From Streptomyces sp. HPF1205 (GTDB taxonomy: Bacteria > Actinomycetota > Actinomycetes > Streptomycetales > Streptomycetaceae), in the NCBI RefSeq assembly GCF_020400825.1, contig NZ_JAINVH010000002.1, positions 358,721 to 422,720 on the forward strand: a stretch of 64,000 nucleotides of DNA, given 5' to 3'. This document shows positions 43,623-52,686 of this stretch, piece after piece (position 1 is the first letter of the stretch; the number at the start of each line of letters is the position of its first letter). A program made the position numbers and the translations under genes. Under the pieces are notes generated by a model. It was given only the letters and a program-made list of their open reading frames with translations, searched no databases and was not told the DNA's origin.

Positions 43623-44675
43623 ATGCGACCTTCCGCCGTCCATCCGCCCAAGCCCCGGCCCGGCGACCGTATCGCCGTCGTCTCGCCCTCCGCCGGACTG
43701 CCCGGCGTGTTCCCCGCGCCCTACGAGCTGGGACTGCGCCGGCTGCGCGAGGAGTTCGGGCTGGAGCCGGTGGAGTACCCGACGACGCGCAAGCCGGGGG
43801 CGGGCGCGCGGGAGCGGGCGGACGACCTGCACGCCGCCTTCGCCGACCCCTCGGTCAAGGCCGTGATGGCGAGCATCGGCGGGGACGACCAGATCACGGT
43901 GCTGCCGCTGCTCGACCGGGAGTTGATCGCCGCGAACCCCAAGCCCTTCTTCGGGTTCAGCGACAACACCAACCTGCTGGTGTTCCTGCGCGAGGCCGGC
44001 GTCGTCGGCTTCCACGGCGCCACGGTGATGGCCCAGCTCGGCCGTCCCGGGCGCGTCCACCCGATGACCGCCGACTCGCTGCGTGCCGCGCTGTTCACCC
44101 CCGGCCCGTACGAACTGCGCCCCGCCGACCGCTTCCGCGACACCGACGCCGACTGGGCCGACCCGGCCTCCCTCGCCGCCGAACCGCCCTCCGAGCCCGG
44201 CGCCGGCTGGATCTGGCACCGCCCGGACCGGGTCGCCGAGGGCCCCTCCTGGGGCGGCAACCTGGAGGTCCTGTCCTGGCTGCTGATGGCCGATCGCGGG
44301 ATCGACCCGGATCCCGCGGCTTACGAGGGCCACGTCCTGTTCCTGGAGACCTCCGAGGAGATGCCGCCCGCCCGCGAGGTCTTCCGCGTCCTGCGGTGCA
44401 TGGGCGAGCGCGGGCTCCTCGCCCGGTTCCCCGCCCTGCTGATGGGCCGCGCCAAGGCGTCGTTCCTCGACCGCCCGCCCGTCACACCCGAGTCCAGGCA
44501 CCGCTACACCTCCGACCAGCGCGCCGCCGTCCTGGACGCGCTGTCCCGGTACGCCCCCGGCACGATGGCGGTGTTCGACGTGGACCTCGGCCATACGGAC
44601 CCCCAACTCGTCATCCCCTACGGCGGCTCGGTGCGCGTCGACGGTCCCGCCCGCCGGATCACCGTGACGTACTGA
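43623..44675 (+). CDS. S66-family LD-carboxypeptidase-like protein
   Basis: 350 residues. The nucleophile Ser is in FFGFSDNTNLL, the Glu in the GGNLEVLSW region and the His in DVDLGHTDPQLVIP, the S66 Ser-His-Glu triad. Members cleave the tetrapeptide of recycled murein or act as microcin C7/MccF-type immunity proteins; the latter is possible since no signal peptide is seen. TAAGCT lies 6 bases before the ATG (leaderless candidate). Confidence 0.88.
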   Translation: MRPSAVHPPKPRPGDRIAVVSPSAGLPGVFPAPYELGLRRLREEFGLEPVEYPTTRKPGAGARERADDLHAAFADPSVKAVMASIGGDDQITVLPLLDRELIAANPKPFFGFSDNTNLLVFLREAGVVGFHGATVMAQLGRPGRVHPMTADSLRAALFTPGPYELRPADRFRDTDADWADPASLAAEPPSEPGAGWIWHRPDRVAEGPSWGGNLEVLSWLLMADRGIDPDPAAYEGHVLFLETSEEMPPAREVFRVLRCMGERGLLARFPALLMGRAKASFLDRPPVTPESRHRYTSDQRAAVLDALSRYAPGTMAVFDVDLGHTDPQLVIPYGGSVRVDGPARRITVTY

Positions 44676-44795
44676 GACGTCCTCCGGCCGCGGGCACCTC
44701 GGCGCGGGGCGGACCGTTGTCCCCCCGGAAGGCCGGCCGTTCACCGGGGACGGCCCGGCGCGGGTTCGGGTGCCGGTTCACGGCGAGGAGGCCGG

Positions 44796-45848
44796 ATGCG
44801 GCTGGAATCGGTCAGTCTGCGGTACGCGCGCCGCGGCCCGTACGTGCTGGACGAGGTCGCGCTGGAGCTGGCGCCCGGCACCATCACCGCCGTGGTGGGC
44901 GGGAACGGCAGCGGCAAGTCCTCGCTGCTGAAGGTGGCGGCCGGCCTGCTGGCGCCGACCGCGGGCCACGTACGGCAGCGGCCGGCCGCGGTCGGCTACG
45001 TACCCGAGCGCCTGCCCGCGGACATGCGCCTGTCCTCGCGCGCCTACCTCGCCCACATGGGGCGGATCCAGGGGCTGGGGACGCGGGAGGCGCGGCGCCG
45101 CGGCGGCGAACTCCTGGAGCGGCTGCGCGTGGAGGGCGACACCGAGGCGCCGATCGGCACGCTGTCCAAGGGCAACGCCCAGAAGGTCGCCCTGGCCCAG
45201 GCGCTGCTCGCCGAACCGCGGCTGCTGATCCTCGACGAACCGTGGTCGGGCCTGGACGCCCCGACGCACCGCGTCCTCGTCGACTGCCTCGCCGAGCAGC
45301 GGGCCGCGGGCGCGATCGTCCTGCTCACCGAGCACCGTCCGGGCGCGGTCGCGGCGAGCGCGGACGCGGTGCACCGCCTGCACGCGGGCCGGCTGACCGA
45401 ACAGCCCGGGCCCCTCGTCCCGCCCGCCCCGCGACAGGCCGGGGACCCGGATCCGGATGCGGATGCGGATGCGGATGCGGATACGGCCGGTGATCAGGGC
45501 GCGGACCCGGCGGGGGGCTTCGACCTCGTCCTCGGCCCGCCCCCGGCCGCCGGCGGCGGAACCCGGTCCGCCCGTGCCGCCGTGGAACCGCTGCGCGGCC
45601 TGCCGGGCGTCCTGAGCGCGTACGCCGACGGCTCCCGCGTACGCCTGCGCACGACCGCCGGCCGCCGGGACGCGGTCCTGCTGACCGTCTTGCGGGAGGG
45701 GTACGCGGTGCTCGACGTACGGGCCGCCGCCGGCGACGTACGGGCCGCGGTCGCCGAACCGCAACCACCTGGCGGCCCGCGGCGCCGGACCCCCGCGGTG
45801 CCGGGCCGGCCCGGCCCGGCACCCGAACCGACCGGGGAGGTCCGGTGA
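44796..45848 (+). CDS. ABC transporter ATP-binding protein
   Basis: 350 residues. Walker A GGNGSGKSS, signature LSKGNAQKVALAQ (a variant of LSGGQ), Walker B LLILDEPWSGLD and switch His in LLTEH. An extended C-terminus contains a DPDPDADADADAD run (repeated GGATGC hexamers) and a Pro-rich tail. GAGGAGG precedes the ATG. Overlaps the permease by GTGA; together they form a small exporter of unknown substrate. Confidence 0.9.
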   Translation: MRLESVSLRYARRGPYVLDEVALELAPGTITAVVGGNGSGKSSLLKVAAGLLAPTAGHVRQRPAAVGYVPERLPADMRLSSRAYLAHMGRIQGLGTREARRRGGELLERLRVEGDTEAPIGTLSKGNAQKVALAQALLAEPRLLILDEPWSGLDAPTHRVLVDCLAEQRAAGAIVLLTEHRPGAVAASADAVHRLHAGRLTEQPGPLVPPAPRQAGDPDPDADADADADTAGDQGADPAGGFDLVLGPPPAAGGGTRSARAAVEPLRGLPGVLSAYADGSRVRLRTTAGRRDAVLLTVLREGYAVLDVRAAAGDVRAAVAEPQPPGGPRRRTPAVPGRPGPAPEPTGEVR

Positions 45849-46516
45849 CCGCCGTAGCCCGTTACGCGCTCGCGGACTACCTGCGCTCCCAGCGCTTCCT
45901 GCCGCCGCTCGTGGCCTACCTCGGCTTCCTGGCGATCCTCCACGCCGACGACGGCCCGGTCCTGTCCGGCTACGGCGCCTCGTCGGCCGCCCTGCTGCCG
46001 GCCGCCGTGTGGCTGACCCTGAGCCTTCACAATGCCGAGGACCCCGTACAGGCGGCGATCACGGTCGTCAACGCGGGCGGTCACCGCCGCGCCCTGGCCG
46101 GGAAGACGTACGCCGCCCTCACCGGCATGCTCGCGCTGGCGGCCCTGGCCCTGGCGTGGTCCGCGCTCGCCGCCGCGCACCCGCTCCGGCCCGGCGAACT
46201 CGCCCACGACTGCGCCGTTCTGGCCGTCGGCGTCTGCGCGCACCTGATCTGCGGTCTGACCGGCGTCGCGCTCGGCACGTGCTGCTTCCGCCCGCTGATC
46301 AGGCGTCAGGGGTACGCCTTCGCCACGGCCGCCCTGCTCAGCCTGGCCGCCCTGGTCGCCAGGTGGCCGACCCCGGTCAACGAGACCGTCCGGCTGGTGA
46401 ACGCCGCCCCGCCCCGGCCCTCCGCGACCGCCCTGCTCCTCCTGGCGGCCTGGGCGCTCGTCCTGCCGCCGCTCGCGACCGCCCTGGTCGCGCGCCTGAC
46501 GCGAAGGCGTGTGTGA
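45845..46516 (+). CDS. ABC transporter permease
   Basis: 223 residues with about six hydrophobic helices, LRSQRFLPPLVAYLGFLAIL first. Conserved ABC-2-type features such as DPVQAAITVVNAGG and the surrounding topology are visible. GTG start overlaps the ATPase stop. Partner of the upstream ATPase. Confidence 0.8.
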   Translation: MTAVARYALADYLRSQRFLPPLVAYLGFLAILHADDGPVLSGYGASSAALLPAAVWLTLSLHNAEDPVQAAITVVNAGGHRRALAGKTYAALTGMLALAALALAWSALAAAHPLRPGELAHDCAVLAVGVCAHLICGLTGVALGTCCFRPLIRRQGYAFATAALLSLAALVARWPTPVNETVRLVNAAPPRPSATALLLLAAWALVLPPLATALVARLTRRRV

Positions 46517-46551
46517 GCGGGCGTGTGTGAGCCGGCGCGTGTGAGCCGGGG
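46507..46551. repeat. ~15-bp tandem repeat at the permease 3' end
   Basis: Three imperfect units of GCGTGTGTGAGCSGG span the permease stop codon and the following bases. No function evident. Confidence 0.6.
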
Positions 46552-46620
46552 TCTGCGCTGTGGGCGTAACAGGCGTACGGCACCGTCCCCGGGCCGTGCG
46601 CGGCGCCTACCGTGGCCCCC

Positions 46621-47322
46621 ATGGAGATCATCGACCTGCTGCCCGACCTGCGCATGCTGCGGTTCGAGGTCGGCCACGCCTACCTGTGGCGCGATCCCGA
46701 CGGACTCACCCTGATCGACACGGGCGTCGCCGGCTCCGGGCCGGAGATCGAGCGGGCGGTCCGCGGGATCGGCCACGAGCGCGGCGACGTCCGACGCGTC
46801 GTCCTGACGCACTTCCACGAGGACCACACCGGCTCGGCCGCCGAGGTCGCGGGCTGGGGCGACGTCACGGTGATGGCCGGCCGGGCGGACGCCCCCGTCG
46901 TCCGCGGCGAGGTGCCACCGCCGCCGCCCGTGCTCACCGACGCGCCCGCCTGGGAGAGGGAGTTGTACGAGAACAAGCCGCCGCTGCCGCCCGCCCCGCC
47001 CGTGCGGGTCGACCGGGAGCTCGCGGACGGCGACGTACTCGACTTCGGCGGCGGCACCCGCGTGGTCGGCGCCCCCGGCCACACCGAGGGCAGCATCGCC
47101 CTCTACCTGCCCGATCCCCGCGTGCTGTTCACCGGGGACGCCGTGGCGAACGTCGGGGGCCGCACCGTCCTCGGCGTGTTCAACCTCGACCGCTCCCGCG
47201 CCCTCGCCTCTTTCCGCCGTCTGGCCGAACTCCCCACCGACATCGCCTGCTTCGGCCACGGCGACCCCGTCGTCGGCGACGCGAGCGCGGCCCTGCGCGC
47301 GGCGGCGGCAGCCGCCCGATAG
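46621..47322 (+). CDS. MBL-fold metallo-hydrolase
   Basis: 233 residues. THFHEDHTGS is the zinc HxHxDH motif; later His in GAPGHTEGS, Asp in FTGDAVAN and His in FGHGDPVV complete the two-metal site. Glyoxalase II/lactonase-like; substrate unknown. A Pro-rich insert (EVPPPPPV) lies mid-protein. TACCGT (46608-46613) lies 7 bases before the ATG (leaderless candidate); an in-frame GTG at 46612 is less likely. Confidence 0.88.
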   Translation: MEIIDLLPDLRMLRFEVGHAYLWRDPDGLTLIDTGVAGSGPEIERAVRGIGHERGDVRRVVLTHFHEDHTGSAAEVAGWGDVTVMAGRADAPVVRGEVPPPPPVLTDAPAWERELYENKPPLPPAPPVRVDRELADGDVLDFGGGTRVVGAPGHTEGSIALYLPDPRVLFTGDAVANVGGRTVLGVFNLDRSRALASFRRLAELPTDIACFGHGDPVVGDASAALRAAAAAAR

Positions 47323-47410
47323 TACGGCGGTCGCCGTGCGGCCCCGGAGCCGTCCCTCCGCCCGCACGGCGGAAACCCCTGGAGGGACGGTGCGGGGCGT
47401 GCCTACGATC

Positions 47411-47440
47411 GCCGGGCACCGCCGGGCACCGCCGGGCACC
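47411..47440. repeat. 10-bp direct repeat, three perfect copies
   Basis: GCCGGGCACC repeated exactly three times, followed by GCCG, about 83 bases upstream of the mycothiol-dependent isomerase-like gene. The 10-bp period equals one helical turn, so a regulator array is possible. Confidence 0.75.
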
Positions 47441-47522
47441 GCCGCGTGGGCGTGCGTGGAACCGCGCGGACCGGGTACGCGGCGCCGTGCCATGTGCCGA
47501 CGAGGGAAAGGCGGAAGCCGTC

Positions 47523-48275
47523 GTGGAGTCCCAGGCGCACCAGGACCCGTACCCCGAGCCCGGGCCGGGGCCCGGGCCAGGTCCCGAACGCGGGCCCGGG
47601 CCCGAGCCGTTCGACGCCCTGCGGGACGCCTACGCCGCGTTCGGCTCCGTCGTCGCCGCGCTCGGCGAGGAGGAGTCGTGGGCGCCCACCGGGTGCACCG
47701 GGTGGGCGGTGCGTGACCTCGTCTTCCACTGCGCGCTCGACGCCCAGCGGGCCCTGGTCGCGCTGCACACCCCCGCGCCGCCCGGCACGGAACCGGACCG
47801 GGACGCGGTCGGTTACTGGGCGGACTGGCGGCCCGGGACGGAAGGGGCGGCCAACGGACGGCGGTTCTCGCGCGTGAACGGCTCGATGTTCCTGCGCTTC
47901 GGGCAGTTGCGCGAGCTGTACCTGGAGACGGCCGCCGCGGCGGTGGTGGCGGCGGGTCGCGCGGACCCACGGGACCGGATCACGACACAGGGCCACGTCC
48001 TGACCTGCGGGGACCTGATGGCGACCCTCGCGGTCGAGGCGAGCGTCCACCACCTCGACCTGACCGCGCACCTGCCGGACGCCGCGCCGCCCTCCCCCGC
48101 CGGCCTGGCCTGCGTCCGCGCCACCCTCGACGGCCTGCTCGGCCACCGCCCGCCGCACGACCTCGGCTGGGACGACGCGCACTACGCCCGCGCGGCGACC
48201 GGCCGCCTGCCCCTGACCGACGCCGAGACCCGGCTCCTCGGCCCGGCCGCCGCCCGCTTCCCCCTCTTCGGCTGA
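47523..48275 (+). CDS. Maleylpyruvate isomerase/DinB-like (mycothiol-dependent) family protein
   Basis: 250 residues. TGCTGWAVRDLVFHCALDAQ gives the W-x2-R-D-L-x2-H motif, and a later VEASVHHLDL adds the second and third His, the metal site of the DinB/MDMPI four-helix bundle common in actinobacteria. Function unassigned. N-terminal PEPGPGPGPGPERGPGPEP is low complexity. The start GTG 47523 is chosen for its GGCGG-like site; other starts are in different frames. Confidence 0.8.
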   Translation: MESQAHQDPYPEPGPGPGPGPERGPGPEPFDALRDAYAAFGSVVAALGEEESWAPTGCTGWAVRDLVFHCALDAQRALVALHTPAPPGTEPDRDAVGYWADWRPGTEGAANGRRFSRVNGSMFLRFGQLRELYLETAAAAVVAAGRADPRDRITTQGHVLTCGDLMATLAVEASVHHLDLTAHLPDAAPPSPAGLACVRATLDGLLGHRPPHDLGWDDAHYARAATGRLPLTDAETRLLGPAAARFPLFG

Positions 48276-48463
48276 GCCGCGACCGGCTCCCGCCGGAGTC
48301 CCCGCAGAACCCCCGCGCGCCTCCGCGGCCGGGACCGACGGCAGCCGCGCGGCTCGCACGCCCCACCGACCCCAACCAACCCCACGGGCCCGCCAAGCGG
48401 AGCCTGCCGACGGTGTCCGGCCGGAAAAGGCGCGGCCGGATTCTTGAAGTGCCCCGCCGGGTT

Positions 48464-48477
48464 TGGCAACGTTGTCA
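48464..48477. promoter_or_regulatory. LacI-type operator TGGCAACGTTGTCA
   Basis: Differs at one position of one arm from the perfect dyad TGACAACGTTGTCA, a common LacI-family operator form in actinobacteria. It lies 49 bases upstream of the GH2-remnant start and is likely the operator of the original glycosidase gene. Confidence 0.65.
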
Positions 48478-48525
48478 GCCATGCCAGCACTGGTCTCTCC
48501 AACTCTCGGAAACGGAGCGGCGTAC

Positions 48526-49542
48526 ATGCCCGCGAACCCTCCTCACCTGTCCAGAACCACGCGGCCCTCCGTGGGGGGCACCGTGCTCCCGGGGCCGGAC
48601 CCCGAGGGGGCGGACGCGGTGGTGTCGTGGCCGGCGCGGGCCGCGGACGGTTACCGCGCCGCCGTCGAGGCCCGGCTGGGCCCGGCCGGGTCGGAGCCGG
48701 ACTTCGCGCGCAAGGCGCAGTTCGTCGAGTACGAGGTCATGCGGGCCCTGTGCGAGGCGTGGCGGGCGCAGCGGCAGGAGTGGCCCGGGGGCGGTCCGGT
48801 GGGCGACCTTCCGGGGACCGGCGGCCCGTACCGGCTGGACGGCGGGTACTACGGCGCCCGCAAGGGCTGCGAACCGCTGCACGCCCAGGTCGACCAGCGC
48901 GACGGGAAGGTGCTGGTCGTCAACGGCACGCCGGCGGCCGTGCGGGGCCTGACGGTCACCGCTCAGGCGTACGACCTGGGCGGACGTCCGCTCCGTGAGC
49001 CGGTCGCGGCCCGGGTGGACGTCGCGGCGGGGGACGGCGCGGAGGTGGGGGCCGTTCCGTTCGACCGCGGGCTGCCCGCCACGCACCTGCTGCGGCTGCG
49101 GGTGACCGACGCCGAGGGCCGTGTCCGCTCGGTGAACGACTACTGGCGTTACCGGACCCCCACCGACATGCGCTCCCTCAACGGCCTGCCCGGCGTGCGG
49201 CTGTCCCTGGCCGCCCACCCGGCGGACCGGCCCGCGGAGGGCCGGACGGCGGACGGCCGGACGGCGGTGACCGCGACCGTACGCAACACGGGCACCTCCC
49301 CCGCGGCGATGGTCCGGCTGATGCTGCTGGACGCGGACGGCACACGGCTTCGGGCGGCCGCGGACGACAACTACTTGTGGCTGCTGCCCGGCGAATCGCG
49401 GGAGGTCACCGTGACCTGCCCGGCCCCGGGCCCGGACGGGCGGAGGCCGATCGTGGCGGCCGAGGCGTACAACGCCGGACCGACCCGGGCCGCCCACCAC
49501 GGCGCCGCGACGGCGGGAACGGGGACCACGGCCGCCGGCTGA
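48526..49542 (+). pseudogene. Remnant of a GH2 beta-mannosidase/exo-glucosaminidase-like gene (C-terminal part)
   Basis: 338 residues with a good ribosome-binding site (ACGGAG). From about residue 38, GYRAAVEARLG, DFARKAQFVEYEVMRALCEAW and GGYYGARKGCEPLH, followed by Ig-like beta domains, match the C-terminal half of GH2 exo-beta-glucosaminidase/mannosidase proteins. The whole catalytic barrel and the usual WMLNNAWP/HLYDYYL segment are absent; instead a 35-residue unrelated leader and a PGGGPVGDLPGTGG patch are fused in frame. Best read as an in-frame internal deletion that left the promoter, operator and 3' end. Confidence 0.65.
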
Positions 49543-49744
49543 ACCGCGGAGCCGGCCCACCCGGCGGCTCCGGCCGCCCCCGCCACCTCCCGCACCCCCG
49601 CCACCCCCGGCACCCGACCGCGACCGGAACGCGACAGGACGGCCGGCGGCCACCCCGCGACCGGAACGGCCGCCGGACCAGCCGCCGGTCCAGCCACCGA
49701 ACCGGCCGCTGGACCGCCCGTCAGACCCGCCGCCGAACCCGCCG
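49543..49744. other. Low-complexity intergenic region
   Basis: C/G-rich stretch with irregular ACCGGAAC/GCCGCCGGACC repeats between the GH2 remnant and the DeoR gene. No dyad strong enough for a terminator and no gene. Confidence 0.5.
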
Positions 49745-50545
49745 TCAAACCGTCGTCACCGTCACGCCCGCCTCCTTGAAGCGTTCGACGGCCTCGGGCG
49801 GAAGGCCGTCGTCCGTGACGAGGGTGTCGACCATGTCGATGCCGCAGATCCTGGCGAAGGCCCGGCGGCCGACCTTGGAGGAGTCGGCGGCCACCACGAC
49901 CCGGTTGGCCCGCTCGGCCAGAAGGCGGTTGATGCTGGCCTCGTCCTCGTGGTGCGCGTACGCGCCCTGTTCGGGGTCGATCGCGTCGATTCCGAGCACG
50001 GCGATGTCGAGCGTGATCTCGCGCAGCACACCGCGCGCGAGCGGACCGGTGAGCTCGTAGGACTGAGGGCGGGCGACGCCGCCGGTCACCACGATCTTGA
50101 TCTGCGGCCTGATGACCAGTTCACCGGCGATGTTGAGGGCGTTGGTGACGACGGTGAAGGCGGGCCGGCGCATGGCCCCCGCCGTGCCGTCCGGGGCCGT
50201 GTCGCCGCGCAGCGCCAGCGCGCGGGCCACTTCGGTCGTGGTGGTGCCGCCGGTGAGGCCGACCACCTCACCGGCGGCCACCAGGGCGGCCGCGGCCTTG
50301 CCGATCCGCTGCTTCTGCGAGGGGTGGCGGGCGGTCCTGTACCGCAGCGGGAGTTCGTACGAGACGCCGTGCGCGACGGCGCCGCCGCGGGTGCGGGTGA
50401 GCAACTGCTGCTCGGCCAACTGGTCGAGGTCCCGGCGGATGGTTGCGGTGGACACGTTCAGCGCCGTGGCCGCCTCGTCCACCTCCAGCCGGCCGCGGTC
50501 GGCCAGCAGGTCCAGCAGGGCGGTCCACCGGGCGTCCCTGGACAC
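49745..50545 (-). CDS. DeoR/GlpR-family transcriptional regulator
   Basis: 266 residues. HTH VDEAATALNVSTATIRRDLD at the N-terminus, then the phosphosugar-sensing domain with VVGLTGGTTTTEVARAL and a closing VVAADSSKVGRRAFARI. It represses sugar catabolic genes until a phosphosugar is bound. GTG 50545 has GAGGAG upstream. Divergent from the alpha-galactosidase; the 10-bp repeats between them are its likely operator. Confidence 0.9.
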   Translation of the reverse strand: MSRDARWTALLDLLADRGRLEVDEAATALNVSTATIRRDLDQLAEQQLLTRTRGGAVAHGVSYELPLRYRTARHPSQKQRIGKAAAALVAAGEVVGLTGGTTTTEVARALALRGDTAPDGTAGAMRRPAFTVVTNALNIAGELVIRPQIKIVVTGGVARPQSYELTGPLARGVLREITLDIAVLGIDAIDPEQGAYAHHEDEASINRLLAERANRVVVAADSSKVGRRAFARICGIDMVDTLVTDDGLPPEAVERFKEAGVTVTTV

Positions 50546-50730
50546 GGTGCTCCTCTCACGGGGTCGGCGGCCGCGCGGGCCGTCCGGCCGGGCGGTCCGT
50601 ACGGGCCGGAGCGGTGTCGCGCCCGCGGCCCGCACAGCCTCGCACACAGTCGCGGGACGGGCGCGGGGGCTGCGCGTGGCGTGCTTGAAGCCGCTCCGGA
50701 CACGCGCCTACGATGCATGGCCGCTCGTCG

Positions 50731-50760
50731 ACACTGATCGACACTCATCGACACTCGTCG
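50731..50760. promoter_or_regulatory. Three 10-bp direct repeats ACACTNRTCG (candidate DeoR operator)
   Basis: ACACTGATCG, ACACTCATCG and ACACTCGTCG follow each other without gap, and CCGCTCGTCG before them is a partial fourth. One-turn direct repeats are the type of site DeoR-family proteins bind. They lie between the divergent DeoR and alpha-galactosidase starts. Confidence 0.6.
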
Positions 50761-50858
50761 TTCGCGTGCGCGCAGGCTCGGCGTCACCGCGCAGGCGTTT
50801 CGCCGCTCTCGCCCGCACGTACACTCCGCACGACCCTTCTCAGCGCAGAGGAGTTCCC

Positions 50859-52604
50859 GTGCCCCGACCCCCACGCACCCGCCGCCGCTCCGGCGCCCGT
50901 ACGGTCCTCACCGCCCTCGCCGCGGCGCTGCTCGCCCTGCCCGCCACGGCCTGCTCCGCGCACGCCGCGCCGGCCGCGGCACAGGCCGCCACGTCGGGAA
51001 AGGCCGCCGCGGGCAACGCCTCGCTGTCGGCCCCGACCCCGCCGATGGGCTGGAACGACTGGGCCCACTACCGGTGCGGTGTCACCGAGCGGATCGTCAC
51101 CGCCAACGCGGACGCGCTCGTGTCGTCCGGGCTGGCGGCGAAGGGCTACACCACGGTCACCGTGGACGACTGCTGGATGGCGGCGTCCCGGGACGCGCAG
51201 GGACGGCTGGTCGCCGACCCGGCGAAGTTCCCGCACGGCATGGCCTGGCTCGGCGCGTATCTGCACGCCCGCGGGCTGAGGTTCGGCATCTACGAGGACG
51301 CCGGTTCGGCCACCTGCGAGGGCCGCCCCGGCAGCGGCCGGCCCCAGGGCGGCGGCGCGGACCACTTCGCGCGGGACACCGCCACGTTCGCCGCCTGGGG
51401 TGTGGACTACCTCAAGCTGGACGGCTGCAACATGTACGTGGCGCCCGGCCAGACCAAGGAGGACGCCTACCGGCAGGCCTACGACGCGCAGGCCGCGGCC
51501 CTGCGCGCCTCCGGCCGGACCATCGTGTTCTCCGAGTCGGCGCCCGCGTACTTCCAGACCGGCCAGTGGGGGAACCCGGACTGGTTCGACGTCCTGTCGT
51601 GGACGGGCTCCGACGGGCAGTTGTGGCGCGAGGGCCGGGACATCGCCGTGTACGACCCGTCCAGGCCGGAAGCGAGCCGGTGGCCGAGCGTCCTGTACAA
51701 CTACGGCTACAACCGCTGGATCGGCCGCTACGCGGCGCCGGGCAACTGGAACGACCCGGACTTCCTGATCGCCGGGGCGGGCGGCCTGACCGACGACGAG
51801 TCCCGCAGCCAGGTCGCCCTGTGGGCGATGATGGCCGCGCCCATGATCCTCTCCTCCGACGTCGCCCACCTGACAGCGGCGGCCCGTTCCGCCCTCGGCG
51901 ACAGCGACCTGATCGCCGTCGACCACGACAGCCTCGGCCGCCAGGCCGGCGTGGTGTCCGCCGACGGCACCACCGACGTGCTGGCCCGCCCCTTGTCCGG
52001 CGGCGACCGCGCGGTCGCGGTCCTCAACCGCGGTACGACGGCCAGGAGCATCAGCACCCCGCCCACCGTCGCCGGCCTGCCCGGCTGCGCGGTGACCGCC
52101 GAGAACCTGTGGACGGGCGCCCGTACGACCGTGGCGGCCGGGGGCGCCCTGACGGCGACGGTGCCCGCGCACGGCACCGCGATCTGGCGCCTGACCCCCG
52201 GCACGGCCTGCGGCCCCGCCGTCCCCACCGGCCAGCTCACCGGTGACGGCGCCAAGTGCGCCGACGTCTCGCACAGCGGCACCGCCGACGGCACCCCGGT
52301 CATCCTCTACACCTGCACGGGCAACCCCAACCAGCGCTGGACTCTGCTCCCCGACCACACGGTGCGCGCCCTCGGCAAATGCCTGACCGCGAGCGGCACC
52401 GCACGCGGCGGCCATGCCGTCCTGTCCGCCTGCTCCGGCTCGCGCGCGCAGACCTGGACCGCCGCTCGCGACGGCACCCTCGTCTCCTCCGCGTCGGGCC
52501 TGTGCCTCGACGTCTACGGTGGCGCGACGGCCAACAGCACCCCCCTGGACACCTGGACCTGCGGCCACCTCCAGGCCAACCAGGTGTGGTCCCTGCCCGT
52601 CTGA
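50859..52604 (+). CDS. Secreted GH27 alpha-galactosidase with C-terminal ricin-type CBM13
   Basis: 581 residues: signal peptide or lipoprotein signal (about 1-40), GH27 barrel starting PPMGWNDWAHYRCG (62-74), nucleophile Asp188 in YLKLDGC, likely acid/base Asp261 (REGRDI), GNWNDPDFL, then a Greek-key domain and a beta-trefoil CBM13 (about 455-581) with QxW repeats at 492, 531 and 574. It removes terminal alpha-galactose (or arabinopyranose) from plant galacto-oligosaccharides and galactomannan. GTG follows AGAGGAG. Likely repressed by the divergent DeoR regulator. Confidence 0.92.
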   Translation: MPRPPRTRRRSGARTVLTALAAALLALPATACSAHAAPAAAQAATSGKAAAGNASLSAPTPPMGWNDWAHYRCGVTERIVTANADALVSSGLAAKGYTTVTVDDCWMAASRDAQGRLVADPAKFPHGMAWLGAYLHARGLRFGIYEDAGSATCEGRPGSGRPQGGGADHFARDTATFAAWGVDYLKLDGCNMYVAPGQTKEDAYRQAYDAQAAALRASGRTIVFSESAPAYFQTGQWGNPDWFDVLSWTGSDGQLWREGRDIAVYDPSRPEASRWPSVLYNYGYNRWIGRYAAPGNWNDPDFLIAGAGGLTDDESRSQVALWAMMAAPMILSSDVAHLTAAARSALGDSDLIAVDHDSLGRQAGVVSADGTTDVLARPLSGGDRAVAVLNRGTTARSISTPPTVAGLPGCAVTAENLWTGARTTVAAGGALTATVPAHGTAIWRLTPGTACGPAVPTGQLTGDGAKCADVSHSGTADGTPVILYTCTGNPNQRWTLLPDHTVRALGKCLTASGTARGGHAVLSACSGSRAQTWTAARDGTLVSSASGLCLDVYGGATANSTPLDTWTCGHLQANQVWSLPV

Positions 52605-52686
52605 CGGCGACGAGGGTACGGGCGGGCGCGCCGGCCGCCGGCCCGTACCACCGGGGACGGCGGACCCGCGCGGACCGGCGGTCGGG

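Noticed and set aside
42536..45493. 985-codon plus-strand frame over the dehydrogenase, LD-carboxypeptidase and ABC genes
   Set aside because: No domain is readable and it spans three well-supported genes in other frames.
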